Notes: generated by a model from the letters alone, not told the origin. Shown: positions 7,538 through 18,132, numbered from the stretch's first letter. The stretch is 41,362 nt of DNA from Prochlorococcus sp. AG-409-A10 (GCA_003216175.1 QCJG01000010.1:1-41362), one strand, 5' to 3'. Numbers and translations: made by a program.

Positions 7538-8598
7538 CCTTCATTAACTACATATTCTTTTCCTTCACTTCTTAGCCAACCTTTGTTTCGAGCTTCAGCC
7601 AAAGACCCTGCTTCAAGGAGTTTTTTATATGAAATTGTTTGAGCTCGAATAAATCCCTTTTCAAAATCTGTATGAATCACCCCAGCTGCTTGAGGAGCTG
7701 TCATTCCATCAGTAATAGTCCAGGCTTTAGTTTCTTTTTCTCCAGTAGTGAAATAAGTGCTTAAACCCAATAATCGGTATGTAGCTTTAATAAGACTAAT
7801 TAAACCTCCTTCTTCAACTCCCAAACCATTTAAATAATCATCTCTTTCCTCTTCACCCAATTCAATCAACTCAGCCTCAACTTGCGCTGAAATCTTTACA
7901 CACTCAGAACCTTCTTTCGTTGCGAGTGTATTTACTTCTTCTGAAAAGGAATTACCATTTGAAAGTTCTTCTTCCCCAAGATTAGTTGCATAAATAATTG
8001 GTTTTGCTGTTAATAAACCTAATGGTTTAATTAATTTTTTTTCTTCATCAGTTAATGAAACACTCCTAACTGCATTTTCATTTTCCAGGGCTTGGCACAA
8101 TTTTTCCAATACCTCATCTTCCGACTTTGCTTCTTTATTTGTACTTATTTGTTTTTTTAATCTAGTTCTACGTTTTTCGATCTGGTTTAAATCAGACAAT
8201 GCTAATTCTAAATTTATTATCTCAATATCTCTTGATGGGTCTACTGATCCAGAAACATGAATAACATCATCATCGCTAAAACACCTAATCACATGAACTA
8301 TTGCATCCACCTCCCTTATATTTGCTAAGAATTTGTTGCCCAGCCCCTCACCTTTACTTGCTCCTTTTACAAGACCAGCAATATCAACAAACTCCATTCG
8401 AGTTGGAATAATTTGCTTACTATTACTAAGTTCACCAAGCAAATTCAAACGTTGATCCGGTACTGAAACAGAGCCTACATTGGGTTCAATCGTACAAAAA
8501 GGAAAATTTGCTGCTTGAGCTTGAGCATTCGCGACAAGAGCATTAAACAAAGTGGACTTTCCAACATTTGGGAGTCCAACGATTCCGGCCTTAAGCAT
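7507..8598 (-). CDS. ychF: YchF/OLA1-family nucleotide-binding protein
   Basis: 363 residues, the usual family length, and complete. The P-loop GLPNVGKST lies at residues about 7-15 and G3 DIAGLVKGAS follows at about 73. The G4 position is NLGE instead of NKxD, as is typical of YchF, which prefers ATP over GTP. The C-terminal TGS domain (residues about 280-363) includes WTITDGMTAPQAAGVIHTDF. The protein associates with ribosomes and influences translation and stress responses. The last nine codons plus stop form the core that is duplicated at 4062, 5186 and 5319, so the gene end appears to serve as an insertion target that is rebuilt on insertion. The start is ATG at 8598, diverging from the HlyD-like gene with 165 bp between. 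Confidence 0.96.
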   Translation of the reverse strand: MLKAGIVGLPNVGKSTLFNALVANAQAQAANFPFCTIEPNVGSVSVPDQRLNLLGELSNSKQIIPTRMEFVDIAGLVKGASKGEGLGNKFLANIREVDAIVHVIRCFSDDDVIHVSGSVDPSRDIEIINLELALSDLNQIEKRRTRLKKQISTNKEAKSEDEVLEKLCQALENENAVRSVSLTDEEKKLIKPLGLLTAKPIIYATNLGEEELSNGNSFSEEVNTLATKEGSECVKISAQVEAELIELGEEERDDYLNGLGVEEGGLISLIKATYRLLGLSTYFTTGEKETKAWTITDGMTAPQAAGVIHTDFEKGFIRAQTISYKKLLEAGSLAEARNKGWLRSEGKEYVVNEGDVMEFLFNV

Positions 8599-8763
8599 TG
8601 AAATGGGTCTTTGAAAGACACCAGCTGATTAATTTGACTAAATTAAACCCAATAGTGCCCTTTAACAGCGAAAATATAGTTATAAATCTCCAAAGGAAAG
8701 TTTTTAAGCTCTTTCTTTACATCGTCCAAACTTCTAAATTTCTTTTGCACTTAATTTTAAAAA

Positions 8764-9837
8764 ATGATTTGGAAAAATTTAAAAAAGAAAAAAATTGTAG
8801 GCCTCATAGCACTTTCGGTCTTAGGTGTTGGTGGGATTAGTTTTAAGCTTTCACAAGGGAATGGATCTAATAAAGACATAACTGAATTTACGATTGCAGC
8901 TGAAAGCGGCAGCTTGCCTGGTTTGATAACAGCAAGTGGTGAGTTAAAAGCGAATAAAAGCGTTAATGTGAGCCCAAAAAGACAAGGAATACTTGATGAA
9001 ATTTTCGTGGAAGAAGGAGATCAGATAAAGAAAGGCGATTTAATTGCAAAGATGGATTTTGGAGACTTGGAATTTAGAATTGACGAAATAAAAGCTAATT
9101 ATGAAACTCAAAAAGCAAGTTACCTAAGAAGGAAGATGCTCTTCAATGAAGGTGCTATAAGTGCAGAAGAGTATGAAGAATATAAAAATAGATTTTTAAG
9201 AAGCGAAGCAAAATTCAAACAACTAGAAGTCGAAGAAAACGAAACAAAAATAAGAGCACCATTTCAAGGAGTAATAACAAGCAGATACGCAGTCCCTGGT
9301 GCATTCGTGACTCCTACAACCTCTGCATCTTCATCAAGAGAAGGGGGAGCAACAAGTTCATCAATAGTAAAACTTTCTCAGGGCCTTGAAATAGTTGCGA
9401 AAGTTCCTGAGAGTGATATAGGCAGAATAAAAACAGGACAAGAAGCCACAATTAGAGTAGATGCTTTTCCTGATAAGCGTTTTAAAGCAGTTGTTTCCAA
9501 AATCTCTCCAAGCGCCATCAAGAATAACAACGTAACTTCATTTGAAGTTACGTTGTTATTAAGTAATAAGCCTGAAGATTTACGTCTGGGTATGACTTCT
9601 GATATCAATTTTCAAACGGGAGCGACCAAAATCAATACGCTTATTCCAACTGTTGCAATTGTCACGGAAGAAGGAAAAGCTGGAGTACTTGTAGTTGGAA
9701 ATAACAATCAACCAACATTTAAAAAAGTTGAATTGGGTACAAGTAGTGGTAGTAAGACTGCAATAATATCTGGATTAGAACCAGGAGAGAAAGTTTTTAT
9801 TGATCTTCCTCCTTGGGCTAAAAAAAGAAAAAATTAA
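8764..9837 (+). CDS. HlyD/MFP-family periplasmic adaptor protein
   Basis: 357 residues. An N-terminal signal anchor (about 12-30) is followed by the first lipoyl half-motif (SPKRQGILDEIFVEEGDQIK, about 75-94), an alpha-hairpin of about 50 residues rich in Glu/Lys (about 110-160), the second lipoyl half (TKIRAPFQGVITSRYAVPG) and beta-barrel and membrane-proximal domains. Such adaptors bridge an inner-membrane pump (MacB/DevC-like ABC or RND) and an outer-membrane channel. No pump or channel gene is adjacent here, so the partner must be elsewhere. The short hairpin suits a MacA/DevB-like adaptor. The part encoding NNNVTSFEVTLLL is a perfect inverted repeat at DNA level (see 9523-9560). It lies 26 bp upstream of polA on the same strand. 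Confidence 0.88.
   Translation: MIWKNLKKKKIVGLIALSVLGVGGISFKLSQGNGSNKDITEFTIAAESGSLPGLITASGELKANKSVNVSPKRQGILDEIFVEEGDQIKKGDLIAKMDFGDLEFRIDEIKANYETQKASYLRRKMLFNEGAISAEEYEEYKNRFLRSEAKFKQLEVEENETKIRAPFQGVITSRYAVPGAFVTPTTSASSSREGGATSSSIVKLSQGLEIVAKVPESDIGRIKTGQEATIRVDAFPDKRFKAVVSKISPSAIKNNNVTSFEVTLLLSNKPEDLRLGMTSDINFQTGATKINTLIPTVAIVTEEGKAGVLVVGNNNQPTFKKVELGTSSGSKTAIISGLEPGEKVFIDLPPWAKKRKN
9523..9560. repeat. perfect 18-bp inverted repeat inside the adaptor gene
   Basis: Arms 9523-9540 (aataacaacgtaacttca) and 9543-9560 are exact reverse complements with a 2-nt centre. Because of the symmetry, the opposite strand also reads NNNVTS-EVTLL. No T-run follows, so it is not a terminator. Confidence 0.9.
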
Positions 9838-9863
9838 TAAATTAATCTCATCATGAATGTTTC

Positions 9864-12824
9864 ATGAAAGAAATAAAAAAGCCAACTTTATTATTGGTTG
9901 ATGGCCATTCTTTAGCTTTTAGAAGTTTTTATGCTTTTAGCAAAGGAGGAGAAGGAGGACTTACCACAAAGGACGGATTTCCTACAAGTGTCACCTATGG
10001 TTTTCTAAAAAGCCTTTTAGATAATTGCAAATCTATCAAGCCTAAAGGAATCACAATTGCTTTTGATACTGCTGAGCCAACATTTCGCCATAAGGAAGAT
10101 CCAAACTACAAAGCCAATAGAGATGTAGCACCAGACATATTTTTTCAAGATTTAGATCAGCTTGAAGAGATTCTCAAAGAAAGTCTCAATCTATCTATAT
10201 GCAAAGCTCCTGGATATGAGGCTGATGATGTCTTAGGAACACTCGCCAATGATGCCTCTGATAAAGGATGGAGTGTCAGGATCCTTTCTGGAGATAGAGA
10301 CCTATTTCAATTAGTGGATGACAAAAGAGATATCGCAGTCTTATACATGGGTGGAGGTCCTTATGCAAAAAGCGGAAATCCTAAACTGATTAATGAAGAG
10401 GGAGTGAAAGAGAAACTTGGAGTTAATCCAAACAAAGTTATTGATCTTAAAGCCTTAACTGGTGATAGCTCAGATAATATTCCTGGCGTCAAAGGAGTCG
10501 GTCCAAAAACAGCCATAAATCTTCTAAACGAAAACAATGATCTTGATGGAGTCTATAAATCACTCCAAGAGCTAGAGGAAGAGGGCGAGAAAGCCAAACG
10601 AGGTGCCATAAAAGGAGCAGTAAGATTAAAGCTAAGGGCAGACAGAGATAATGCATATCTCTCAAGAAAACTTGCAGAAATATTGATTAAAATTCCTATA
10701 AATCCAAAAATAAAACATAACTTAGAAGGTATTAACGAATCAAAACTAGCTGAAAACCTTGAAAAACTTGAGTTACATAGTTTATTAAAACAAGTTTCAA
10801 CTTTTAAAGCTCTATTTTCTAAAGAAGGCTTATCAGAACAAGATAATAATCTCTCATCAAAAGAAAGTAAGGTCGTTAATAATAAGAGTGAGAAGAATGA
10901 AATAGCTAGCCTTAATAAAACAAAAGAGATTCCTAAGATAGAACCTAAGATAATAGACAATTTGGAAGAACTTAATAATTTTGTTGCACAAATAATGAAA
11001 TATACAGATGAGAAGAAACCAATAGCCATTGATACAGAAACAACGAGTTTAAATCCTTTTAAAGCTGAACTTGTTGGCTTAGGATTTTGTTTTGGTGAAT
11101 CATTGAAAGATATAGTTTATATACCAATAGGACATCGAAATAAAGAAGAGGATTTAATAGGAACGAATCATATAAATCAATTAAAGATTGAAGAAGTTAT
11201 CTATGCACTTCAGGATTGGTTCTCTAGCAATGAAAATCCTAAAACACTACAGAATGCAAAATATGACAGACTGATTTTACTAAGACATGGGATTATATTA
11301 AATGGCGTTGTAATTGATACTTTACTTGCAGATTATATATGTGATGCAACTCTTAAACATAGTCTAGATGAAATTGCTTTTAGAGAATTTGGATTTAAGC
11401 CCAAAAGTTTTTTTGATATTGTCAAAAAAGGAGAAGACTTCTCTTATGTTGACATCAAGGCTGCAAGTATGTACTGCGGAATGGACGTTTATTTAACAAG
11501 AAAATTAGCAATTATTTATATTAATAGATTAAAAGATAAAAGTACAAAATTAATAAAATTACTCAAAGAAGTTGAACAACCACTTGAGCAAGTATTAGCG
11601 GAAATTGAATCGACCGGTATCATTATTGATACTCCTTATCTAAAAGATTTATCTTTAGAGTTTACAAAAACATTAAATACTATCGAGGAGGAAGTTTATA
11701 AGATTGCAGGAAGTGAGTTTAACCTTTCATCACCTAAACAATTAGGTGAATTACTTTTTGAGAAACTTGATTTAGATAGGAAAAAATCAAGAAAAACAAA
11801 AACTGGATGGAGTACAGATGCAGGTGTATTAGAAAAGCTGGAATCAGACCATCCAATAGTAAAAATGATCATTGAATATCGCACTATAAGTAAGTTGCTT
11901 AATACTTATGTAGATGCTTTGCCTCAGCTTATTGAGAAAGAAACTGGAAGAGTGCATACAGATTTCAATCAAGCTGTAACAGCTACTGGGAGATTAAGTA
12001 GTAGCAATCCAAATCTCCAAAATATACCTGTCAGGACTGAATTTAGTAGACGAATAAGAAAAGCTTTTCTTCCGCAAAAAGATTGGAAACTTCTAAGCGC
12101 AGACTATTCACAAATTGAACTTCGTATACTCACACATCTTTCAGGGGAAGAAGTACTAAAAAATGCTTATTTAAAAAACGAAGATGTCCACTCTTTAACA
12201 GCAAAAATTTTATTTGAAAAAGATGCCATTGACGCCGATGAAAGAAGAATAGGAAAAACAATTAATTTTGGGGTTATTTATGGTATGGGTGCTCAAAGGT
12301 TTGCAAGATCAACTGGTGTTTCATTAATAGAAGCAAAATATTTTTTAAGTAAATTCAAAGAACGTTATCCAGCCGTTTTTAAATTTTTAGAATATCAAGA
12401 AAGACTTGCCCTAAGCCAAGGGTTTGTTGAAACATTGCTTGGGAGAAGAAGATATTTTCATTTCAATAAAAATGGGCTTGGAAGACTTCTGGGAACTCCA
12501 CCAAATGAAATTGATTTAACTACCGCCAGAAGAGCAGGAATGGAAGCACAACAATTAAGGGCCGCGGCAAACGCGCCTATTCAAGGCTCAAGTGCAGACA
12601 TAATTAAACTTGCAATGATTCAATTGCATTCCGCTTTAAGAAAGACTGGACTAGCAGCGAAGATTCTACTTCAAGTGCATGATGAACTCGTACTAGAAGT
12701 TGATCCCATAGATTTGGAAGAAACAAAACGACTTGTCCAAAACACTATGGAAAATGCTGTTAAACTTAGCGTCCCTCTTATCGTTGAAACTGGCGTTGGA
12801 GTAAATTGGATGGAGGCAAAATAG
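9864..12824 (+). CDS. polA: DNA polymerase I
   Basis: 986 residues, three complete domains. 5' nuclease (about 1-300): LLVDGHSLAFRSFYA, GYEADDVLGTL, LSGDRDLFQLVDD and the helix-hairpin-helix GDSSDNIPGVKGVGPKTA. 3'-5' exonuclease (about 375-580): Exo I IDTETTSLNP near 388, Exo II LQNAKYDRLILL, Exo III YCGMDVYLTR. These carboxylates are present, so proofreading should be active, unlike Taq polymerase. Polymerase (about 600-986): motif A DYSQIELRILTHLSG near 746, motif B RRIGKTINFGVIYGMG near 795, motif C QVHDELVLEV near 936. A low-complexity Lys/Glu/Ser linker (about 325-365) separates the nuclease and exonuclease domains. It fills Okazaki gaps and serves excision repair. The start is the ATG at 9864, 26 bp after the adaptor gene. 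Confidence 0.97.
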   Translation: MKEIKKPTLLLVDGHSLAFRSFYAFSKGGEGGLTTKDGFPTSVTYGFLKSLLDNCKSIKPKGITIAFDTAEPTFRHKEDPNYKANRDVAPDIFFQDLDQLEEILKESLNLSICKAPGYEADDVLGTLANDASDKGWSVRILSGDRDLFQLVDDKRDIAVLYMGGGPYAKSGNPKLINEEGVKEKLGVNPNKVIDLKALTGDSSDNIPGVKGVGPKTAINLLNENNDLDGVYKSLQELEEEGEKAKRGAIKGAVRLKLRADRDNAYLSRKLAEILIKIPINPKIKHNLEGINESKLAENLEKLELHSLLKQVSTFKALFSKEGLSEQDNNLSSKESKVVNNKSEKNEIASLNKTKEIPKIEPKIIDNLEELNNFVAQIMKYTDEKKPIAIDTETTSLNPFKAELVGLGFCFGESLKDIVYIPIGHRNKEEDLIGTNHINQLKIEEVIYALQDWFSSNENPKTLQNAKYDRLILLRHGIILNGVVIDTLLADYICDATLKHSLDEIAFREFGFKPKSFFDIVKKGEDFSYVDIKAASMYCGMDVYLTRKLAIIYINRLKDKSTKLIKLLKEVEQPLEQVLAEIESTGIIIDTPYLKDLSLEFTKTLNTIEEEVYKIAGSEFNLSSPKQLGELLFEKLDLDRKKSRKTKTGWSTDAGVLEKLESDHPIVKMIIEYRTISKLLNTYVDALPQLIEKETGRVHTDFNQAVTATGRLSSSNPNLQNIPVRTEFSRRIRKAFLPQKDWKLLSADYSQIELRILTHLSGEEVLKNAYLKNEDVHSLTAKILFEKDAIDADERRIGKTINFGVIYGMGAQRFARSTGVSLIEAKYFLSKFKERYPAVFKFLEYQERLALSQGFVETLLGRRRYFHFNKNGLGRLLGTPPNEIDLTTARRAGMEAQQLRAAANAPIQGSSADIIKLAMIQLHSALRKTGLAAKILLQVHDELVLEVDPIDLEETKRLVQNTMENAVKLSVPLIVETGVGVNWMEAK

Positions 12825-12867
12825 TTGCTGACAAATTCAATAATTTCTCAAATTTTCATCTAAGAAA

Positions 12868-14370
12868 TTGTCCTTAAAATTCACAAACACCTTATCCAAA
12901 AAGAAAGAGGATTTTATTACTATAAATCCTAATCAAGTTAAAATATATTGTTGCGGTGTAACTGTTTACGACCTCTGTCATCTTGGTCATGCAAGAAGTT
13001 ATCTAAATTGGGATGTATTAAGACGGTTTTTAATTTGGAAAGGATTTGAAGTTAAATTTGTGCAAAACTTCACTGATATTGATGACAAAATTATTAATCG
13101 AGCAAAGAGAGAAGGATGTTCTACTGATGAATTAAGTAAAAGAAATATTGATGAATTTCATAAAGATATGGATACGCTTTCCATTCTTAGACCAAGTAGT
13201 ATGCCAAGAGCAACAAAATGCCTGCATCAAATTATTAATTTCATAGAAGAATTAGAACAAAAGAAAGTAGCTTACTCATCAAATGGTGATGTTTATTTTT
13301 CAGTAGATAAACATAAAAATTATGGAAAACTTAGCGGAAGAGAAATTGAGAATCAGATAGATAATGCAGCAGGACGTTTGAAAATTAATCAAGAAGAAAG
13401 TAAAAAGAATTCACTTGATTTTGCTCTTTGGAAAAGTTCCAAATCAGGTGAGATTAGTTACTCCTCTCCTTGGGGGAATGGCAGACCAGGTTGGCATATA
13501 GAGTGCTCAGCAATGGTTAAACAAGAGTTAGGAGAAAGTATTGATATTCACCTTGGTGGATCAGACCTGATATTTCCTCACCATGAGAATGAAATAGCTC
13601 AATCAGAAGCCTGCAATGGGAAAGAATTAGCAAAATACTGGCTTCACAATGGGATGGTTAATGTTAGTGGTGAAAAGATGAGTAAATCACTAGGGAATTT
13701 TACAACTATTAGATCGTTATTAGAGGAAGGTATTTCACCTATGACTTTGAGATTTTTTGTCTTACAAACTAACTATCGAAAGCCCCTGGATTTTACTGAA
13801 GAAGCACTAAAAGCTGCTTCAAAAGGATGGGAAAGATTAAATAACTGCCTTTCTTTTGGTTATATTTACAAAATAAAAGATCAAGATATAAATAGAATTA
13901 AGCTAGATAAACCTATAAAAAAATCTATCAATAGAGAGCTTGATGAAAACTCATTTAAATTATTATTAGACTTTGAAAAATATATGGATGATGATCTAAA
14001 TACATCCGGAGCTTTATCTATTCTTTTTGAACTCTCTCAACCAATTAGGAAGTACATAAATTTCTTAAAAGGAAAGAATATTAATGAAGTTGAAAAAGAT
14101 GAATTTAATCAAGTTTTTAATAAATGGCAACTACTTTCTGAGTTAGCAGGAGTTCTAGGGTTAAAAGTAAATTTAAAGCAAGAATCTACTAAAAACAAAC
14201 TAGAAATTGATAGTAATAAAATTGAAGAACTTATCAAAAAGAGATCCTTAGCAAAAACTAATAAAGACTTTTTACTCGCTGATAAAATAAGAACTGATTT
14301 GAGAAATATTGGGATTGAATTAATCGACAAGCCTAAAGGTTTAACTGAATGGAAACTACTTTCAGATTAA
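12868..14370 (+). CDS. cysS: cysteine--tRNA ligase
   Basis: 500 residues, class Ia synthetase. The Zn- and ATP-binding region IYCCGVTVYDLCHLGHARSY (about 27-46) carries the HIGH-type motif as HLGH. The zinc site continues with HIECSAM and HHENEIAQSEA (about 210-250). KMSKS is intact at about 269 (GEKMSKSLGNF). The C-terminal helical DALR-like and anticodon-binding region follows. The start in this frame is TTG at 12868; no in-frame ATG precedes it, and MSLKFTNTLS is the expected N-terminus. It follows polA by 43 bp and converges with the symporter gene, overlapping its end by 4 bp (14367-14370). Confidence 0.96.
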   Translation: MSLKFTNTLSKKKEDFITINPNQVKIYCCGVTVYDLCHLGHARSYLNWDVLRRFLIWKGFEVKFVQNFTDIDDKIINRAKREGCSTDELSKRNIDEFHKDMDTLSILRPSSMPRATKCLHQIINFIEELEQKKVAYSSNGDVYFSVDKHKNYGKLSGREIENQIDNAAGRLKINQEESKKNSLDFALWKSSKSGEISYSSPWGNGRPGWHIECSAMVKQELGESIDIHLGGSDLIFPHHENEIAQSEACNGKELAKYWLHNGMVNVSGEKMSKSLGNFTTIRSLLEEGISPMTLRFFVLQTNYRKPLDFTEEALKAASKGWERLNNCLSFGYIYKIKDQDINRIKLDKPIKKSINRELDENSFKLLLDFEKYMDDDLNTSGALSILFELSQPIRKYINFLKGKNINEVEKDEFNQVFNKWQLLSELAGVLGLKVNLKQESTKNKLEIDSNKIEELIKKRSLAKTNKDFLLADKIRTDLRNIGIELIDKPKGLTEWKLLSD

Positions 14371-15692
14371 GCAAATGTTTCTATTGTAGATAACACTGTT
14401 AAATAAAGTCCAATAGCAATAACTGGTGGAGACACCCAGCGAAGCATAAACTTTAGATACCTTCTAACTCGTAAATTAGAATTAGAATTTGAAAGATCCT
14501 CATCATAATGATTTGGAACAATCCAGCCCAAAAGAATTGAAATCAGAAGACCACCTAATATCAAGAGTGTATTACAAATAGCATCGGACTTTCCTAGAAA
14601 GTCTGTAGAGATAGCAGAAGGTATTCCAATTACGAAAATCAATAAAGTTGAAGTCCAGACAGCCTTCTTCCTACTCCAATTAAGCCTGTCCATAAAAGAA
14701 GATACTGGTACTTCCATTAACGAAACAGAAGAAGTAATAGCAGCTATAAAAGCCAATCCAAAGAAAACAGCAGCAATTAATCTCCCAAACAATCCAAGAT
14801 TTGCAAATCCAGTTGGAAGAGCAATAAATAAAGTCCCAACGGTTGATTCACTTATAACATCTTTTAAACCAAAACTCATCACAACTGGGAATGTAATCAG
14901 CCCGGCAAGTAAACCCACAGCAGTATCTAAAGTTGCGACTCTCAAAGCTTCTTTAGGAAGGTGATTTTTACGATTGAGATATGAAGAATAGGCAACCATA
15001 ATTCCAATACCCAAACTTAAAGAAAAGAAAGCCTGTTTGAATGCATTACTTATTGTGTTTTTATCAAAAAGTTGAGATGAATCCCATTTAAGTAAAAACG
15101 ATGTATATCCTTCCCATGCCCCAGACAAAGTTGCAGCCCATATAGCTAACAACAAAAGGAGTCCAAATAAAAATGGCATAGCCCATCTTGTTAGTTTTTC
15201 TATGCCTCCGCGAACACCTGCAACAACAACAAAAGCAGTTAACAACAAGCTAATTATTTGGCCTACAAATACACTGTTACCACTACTAATTTTACCGAAA
15301 AATTCTCCCGCCTCAGTCATGTCTGAGGGTAGGCCAATGAATAAGGAATGGAAGAAAGTATCAATTGTCCACCCCATTATCACCGCGTAATAGGAAAGAA
15401 TTCCACAAGAAGCTATTGCAAACAACCATCCTAAAGGCTTCCAATTCTCTCCAGCAGCTTTGATTGGCGCAATAAAAGGACTACTTGCAGTACTTCTTCC
15501 CAAGACCATCTCTGCAACTAATACAGGTAGGCAAACAACTAAAACTATCAATACATAAAGAATAAGAAACGCAAGTCCACCGCCTTGGGATGACCTATAA
15601 GCAAAGCCCCAAAGATTACCAAGACCTACCGCACTACCAGCCGCGGCAAGTGCGAATCCCAGTCCTGATCTCCATTGTTCCCTTTCTTGCAT
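14367..15692 (-). CDS. sodium-dependent symporter, NSS/SNF family
   Basis: 441 residues with about 11 hydrophobic spans. The family signature in TM1 is clear: GSAVGLGNLWGFAYRSSQGG (residues about 18-37), where the unwound helix binds Na+ and substrate. Bacterial members of this length take up amino acids with sodium; the substrate here cannot be read from the sequence. It is divergent from dxr with a 92-bp gap and convergent with cysS with a 4-bp overlap. Sodium coupling suits a marine cell. Confidence 0.92.
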   Translation of the reverse strand: MQEREQWRSGLGFALAAAGSAVGLGNLWGFAYRSSQGGGLAFLILYVLIVLVVCLPVLVAEMVLGRSTASSPFIAPIKAAGENWKPLGWLFAIASCGILSYYAVIMGWTIDTFFHSLFIGLPSDMTEAGEFFGKISSGNSVFVGQIISLLLTAFVVVAGVRGGIEKLTRWAMPFLFGLLLLLAIWAATLSGAWEGYTSFLLKWDSSQLFDKNTISNAFKQAFFSLSLGIGIMVAYSSYLNRKNHLPKEALRVATLDTAVGLLAGLITFPVVMSFGLKDVISESTVGTLFIALPTGFANLGLFGRLIAAVFFGLAFIAAITSSVSLMEVPVSSFMDRLNWSRKKAVWTSTLLIFVIGIPSAISTDFLGKSDAICNTLLILGGLLISILLGWIVPNHYDEDLSNSNSNLRVRRYLKFMLRWVSPPVIAIGLYLTVLSTIETFA

Positions 15693-15784
15693 AATAAATC
15701 TCTATTAAAATCCAGAAGAAACTGGTAAATACCTAACTGGGTTATACCTTTAAATGGGAGACTGGTCATACTTGCCTTCACAAT

Positions 15785-17029
15785 GTGAAAGCCATAAGCG
15801 TTTTAGGCTCAACAGGATCTATTGGAACTCAAACCCTTCAAATTGCAGAAGAGTTTCCCGATCAATTCAAAATTGTTGCACTAACAGCAGGAAAGAACCT
15901 TGATTTAGTAATCAAACAAATTCAAACTCATCAACCGGAAGTTGTTTCACTAGCGGATGAATCTTATTTACCAGAACTGTCTAGGAGAATAAACAGTCTC
16001 AATGTAGATTCAAAAATATTCAAAAAGCCCTTATTGATAGCGGGAGCCGAAGGACTCAATACTGCAGCGGCTTGGGGAAGTGCAGATCTTGTTGTAACTG
16101 GAATAGTTGGCTGTGCTGGCCTATTACCAACACTTGCAGCTATTGAAGCAGGGAAGGACCTAGCTTTAGCAAATAAAGAAACTCTTATTGCAGCAGGACC
16201 AGTTGTCATTCCTGCTTTAAAAAAAAGTGGAAGTAGGCTCTTACCCGCAGATTCTGAACACTCAGCGATATTTCAATGCCTCCAAGGAACGCCATGGGCT
16301 GACAATGCAAAGCTCTCAACTGGAGTGCCTACTCCTGGATTTAAATCCATACAATTAACTGCATCAGGTGGAGCTTTTAGAGATTGGAAAGCAGAAGATT
16401 TAGCGAAAGCAACTGTCGAGGATGCGACTAGCCATCCTAATTGGAGCATGGGAAAGAAAATAACTGTAGATTCTGCAACCCTTATGAATAAGGGACTAGA
16501 AGTCATTGAAGCGCATTATCTTTTTGGTCTTTCATATGACCAAATCGAAATCATTATCCATCCACAAAGCATCATTCATTCGATGGTTGAATTGGATGAT
16601 TCATCAGTTTTAGCTCAATTAGGATGGCCAGATATGAAGCTCCCTATTTTATATTGTTTAAGTTGGCCTGGTCGACTTAAAACACCTTGGCCAAGATTAA
16701 AGCTTACTGAGGTAGGTAATTTAACTTTTAAGGAGCCAGATACTAAAAAATATCCATGCATGGAACTTGCTTACAGCGCTGGCAATTCAGGAGGCACAAT
16801 GCCCGCAGTACTTAATGCCGCTAATGAAAAAGCAGTAGAGCTATTTCTAGAAGAAAGATTTAAATTTATCGATATTCCAAAAGTAATTGAGGCGATTTGC
16901 GAGAAACATAAATGTGACCTTAATCTAAATCCAAGCCTTAGTGAAATTCTTGAAATTGACAGCTGGGCTAGAAAAGAGGTCTTAGATTATTCAGAAAAAA
17001 ATATTACAAAGATTGCGTTGTCAGATTAA
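15785..17029 (+). CDS. dxr: 1-deoxy-D-xylulose 5-phosphate reductoisomerase
   Basis: 414 residues. It converts DXP to MEP with NADPH, the committed step of the plastid-type isoprenoid pathway that feeds carotenoids, the chlorophyll phytyl tail and quinones. The NADPH-binding loop [12 protein letters not shown] (residues about 7-18), [10 protein letters not shown], the metal-binding [13 protein letters not shown] and the [20 protein letters not shown] region with [10 protein letters not shown] are all present. The start is GTG at 15785; the overlapping ATG at 15783 runs straight into TGA. The gene converges with the YheT-like hydrolase, overlapping by 4 bp. Confidence 0.97.
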   Translation: MKAISVLGSTGSIGTQTLQIAEEFPDQFKIVALTAGKNLDLVIKQIQTHQPEVVSLADESYLPELSRRINSLNVDSKIFKKPLLIAGAEGLNTAAAWGSADLVVTGIVGCAGLLPTLAAIEAGKDLALANKETLIAAGPVVIPALKKSGSRLLPADSEHSAIFQCLQGTPWADNAKLSTGVPTPGFKSIQLTASGGAFRDWKAEDLAKATVEDATSHPNWSMGKKITVDSATLMNKGLEVIEAHYLFGLSYDQIEIIIHPQSIIHSMVELDDSSVLAQLGWPDMKLPILYCLSWPGRLKTPWPRLKLTEVGNLTFKEPDTKKYPCMELAYSAGNSGGTMPAVLNAANEKAVELFLEERFKFIDIPKVIEAICEKHKCDLNLNPSLSEILEIDSWARKEVLDYSEKNITKIALSD

Positions 17030-18132
17030 ATAATTTTCAAAGATAAGAACCATTTAGAAACAACTTGATCCCCCCAACAACCTTGAACTCCATGAAATCC
17101 ATTATGTCCACCTTTTTCAGTAAAAATAAATTTATTAGCTTTTTGATTATTAGAAAATTTCATTTTTTCCATTAGTTTTTCAGCAGCTAAAGAAGGGACC
17201 CAAGGATCATCTTTAGATTGGATAAATAATGTTTTAGGAAGAGATTTTTCATTTTTAATAAGAGGGAAGAAAGGAGAGGCTTTTGCATAATATTCGCCAA
17301 CATCTTTGTATCCCCACCTCGGAGCAGTTATCAAATCATCAAAAGATCTAATATCATTTATTGTTCTTTTTTTATCTTTTTTATTTATTAATAATGCATT
17401 CTTTTCTCGTTCCTCTATCCCAAAGGGATCTTCTAAAGTCTGTCTAATCAAGCGATTTAATAACCATTTCTGATAAATAAAATTTCTCGGCCTTTCAATA
17501 GAAGAACTACATTCATTCAAATCCAAAGGACTACTAATACATACCAATCCATCTAATAAAGACTCATCACACATACAAGCATTTAAAAGAATAGTTCCAC
17601 CCAAAGAGATTCCCGCACCAAAAAGAGGAATATTTTTTGAAGCTTGATAATCATCAGTTAATTGGGATGAAATCTCTCTGGCTCGTCTTAATACAGGAAT
17701 CAAATCACTGTTGCATTCAGCAGCATAGGTACCATCAACAAATTCCCTACAAGGATCTGAACCTCTCAGATTAAGTTTCAAAACTGCAAAATTTGATTGC
17801 ACCAAAGCATTCGCCATTCTGGTCAAACCTCTTCTGCGAGTAGAACCACCAAGTCCATGCAGAAGTAGAACCAAACCATTGATGCGCAATGGACTTGATG
17901 GCTTATCCAAGTAGGCAACTAATGATCCTCCACCTGTTTTTCTACTTTTAAGAGGCGGTACATTTATACGTATTTCTGATGAGTGGACATCAGGCAATTC
18001 ATCTGAGGCAAAAGTATCTCTTAGTGTCTGAAGGTCAGGACCAATCCAGGGAATACGCTCTTTAAAAGGGCTTATCCCTAGATCTGAAAGTAAATCTTCT
18101 CTTTTAAAATTATCCTTTACTCCCAACTCCAA
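17026..18132 (-). CDS. YheT-family alpha/beta hydrolase
   Basis: 368 residues, close to COG0429 hydrolases. Key stretches are [20 protein letters not shown] (oxyanion-hole region, residues about 85-105), LNLRGSD, the nucleophile elbow [13 protein letters not shown] (Ser near 173), [15 protein letters not shown] (acid near 310) and [10 protein letters not shown] (catalytic His near 340). The substrate is unknown; relatives act on short esters or lipids. The start overlaps the 3' end of pntB by 23 bp, so it is probably the last gene of the pnt transcript. Confidence 0.88.
   Translation of the reverse strand: MELGVKDNFKREDLLSDLGISPFKERIPWIGPDLQTLRDTFASDELPDVHSSEIRINVPPLKSRKTGGGSLVAYLDKPSSPLRINGLVLLLHGLGGSTRRRGLTRMANALVQSNFAVLKLNLRGSDPCREFVDGTYAAECNSDLIPVLRRAREISSQLTDDYQASKNIPLFGAGISLGGTILLNACMCDESLLDGLVCISSPLDLNECSSSIERPRNFIYQKWLLNRLIRQTLEDPFGIEEREKNALLINKKDKKRTINDIRSFDDLITAPRWGYKDVGEYYAKASPFFPLIKNEKSLPKTLFIQSKDDPWVPSLAAEKLMEKMKFSNNQKANKFIFTEKGGHNGFHGVQGCWGDQVVSKWFLSLKII

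Noticed and set aside
8598-8840. Open frame of 80 codons between ychF and the HlyD-like gene
   Set aside because: It overlaps the HlyD-like gene start in another frame, begins on the ychF start codon region, and has no domain-like composition.
9378-9608. Reverse-strand open frame sharing NNNVTS-EVTLL with the HlyD-like protein
   Set aside because: The shared peptide is a consequence of the perfect inverted repeat, not of a second gene.
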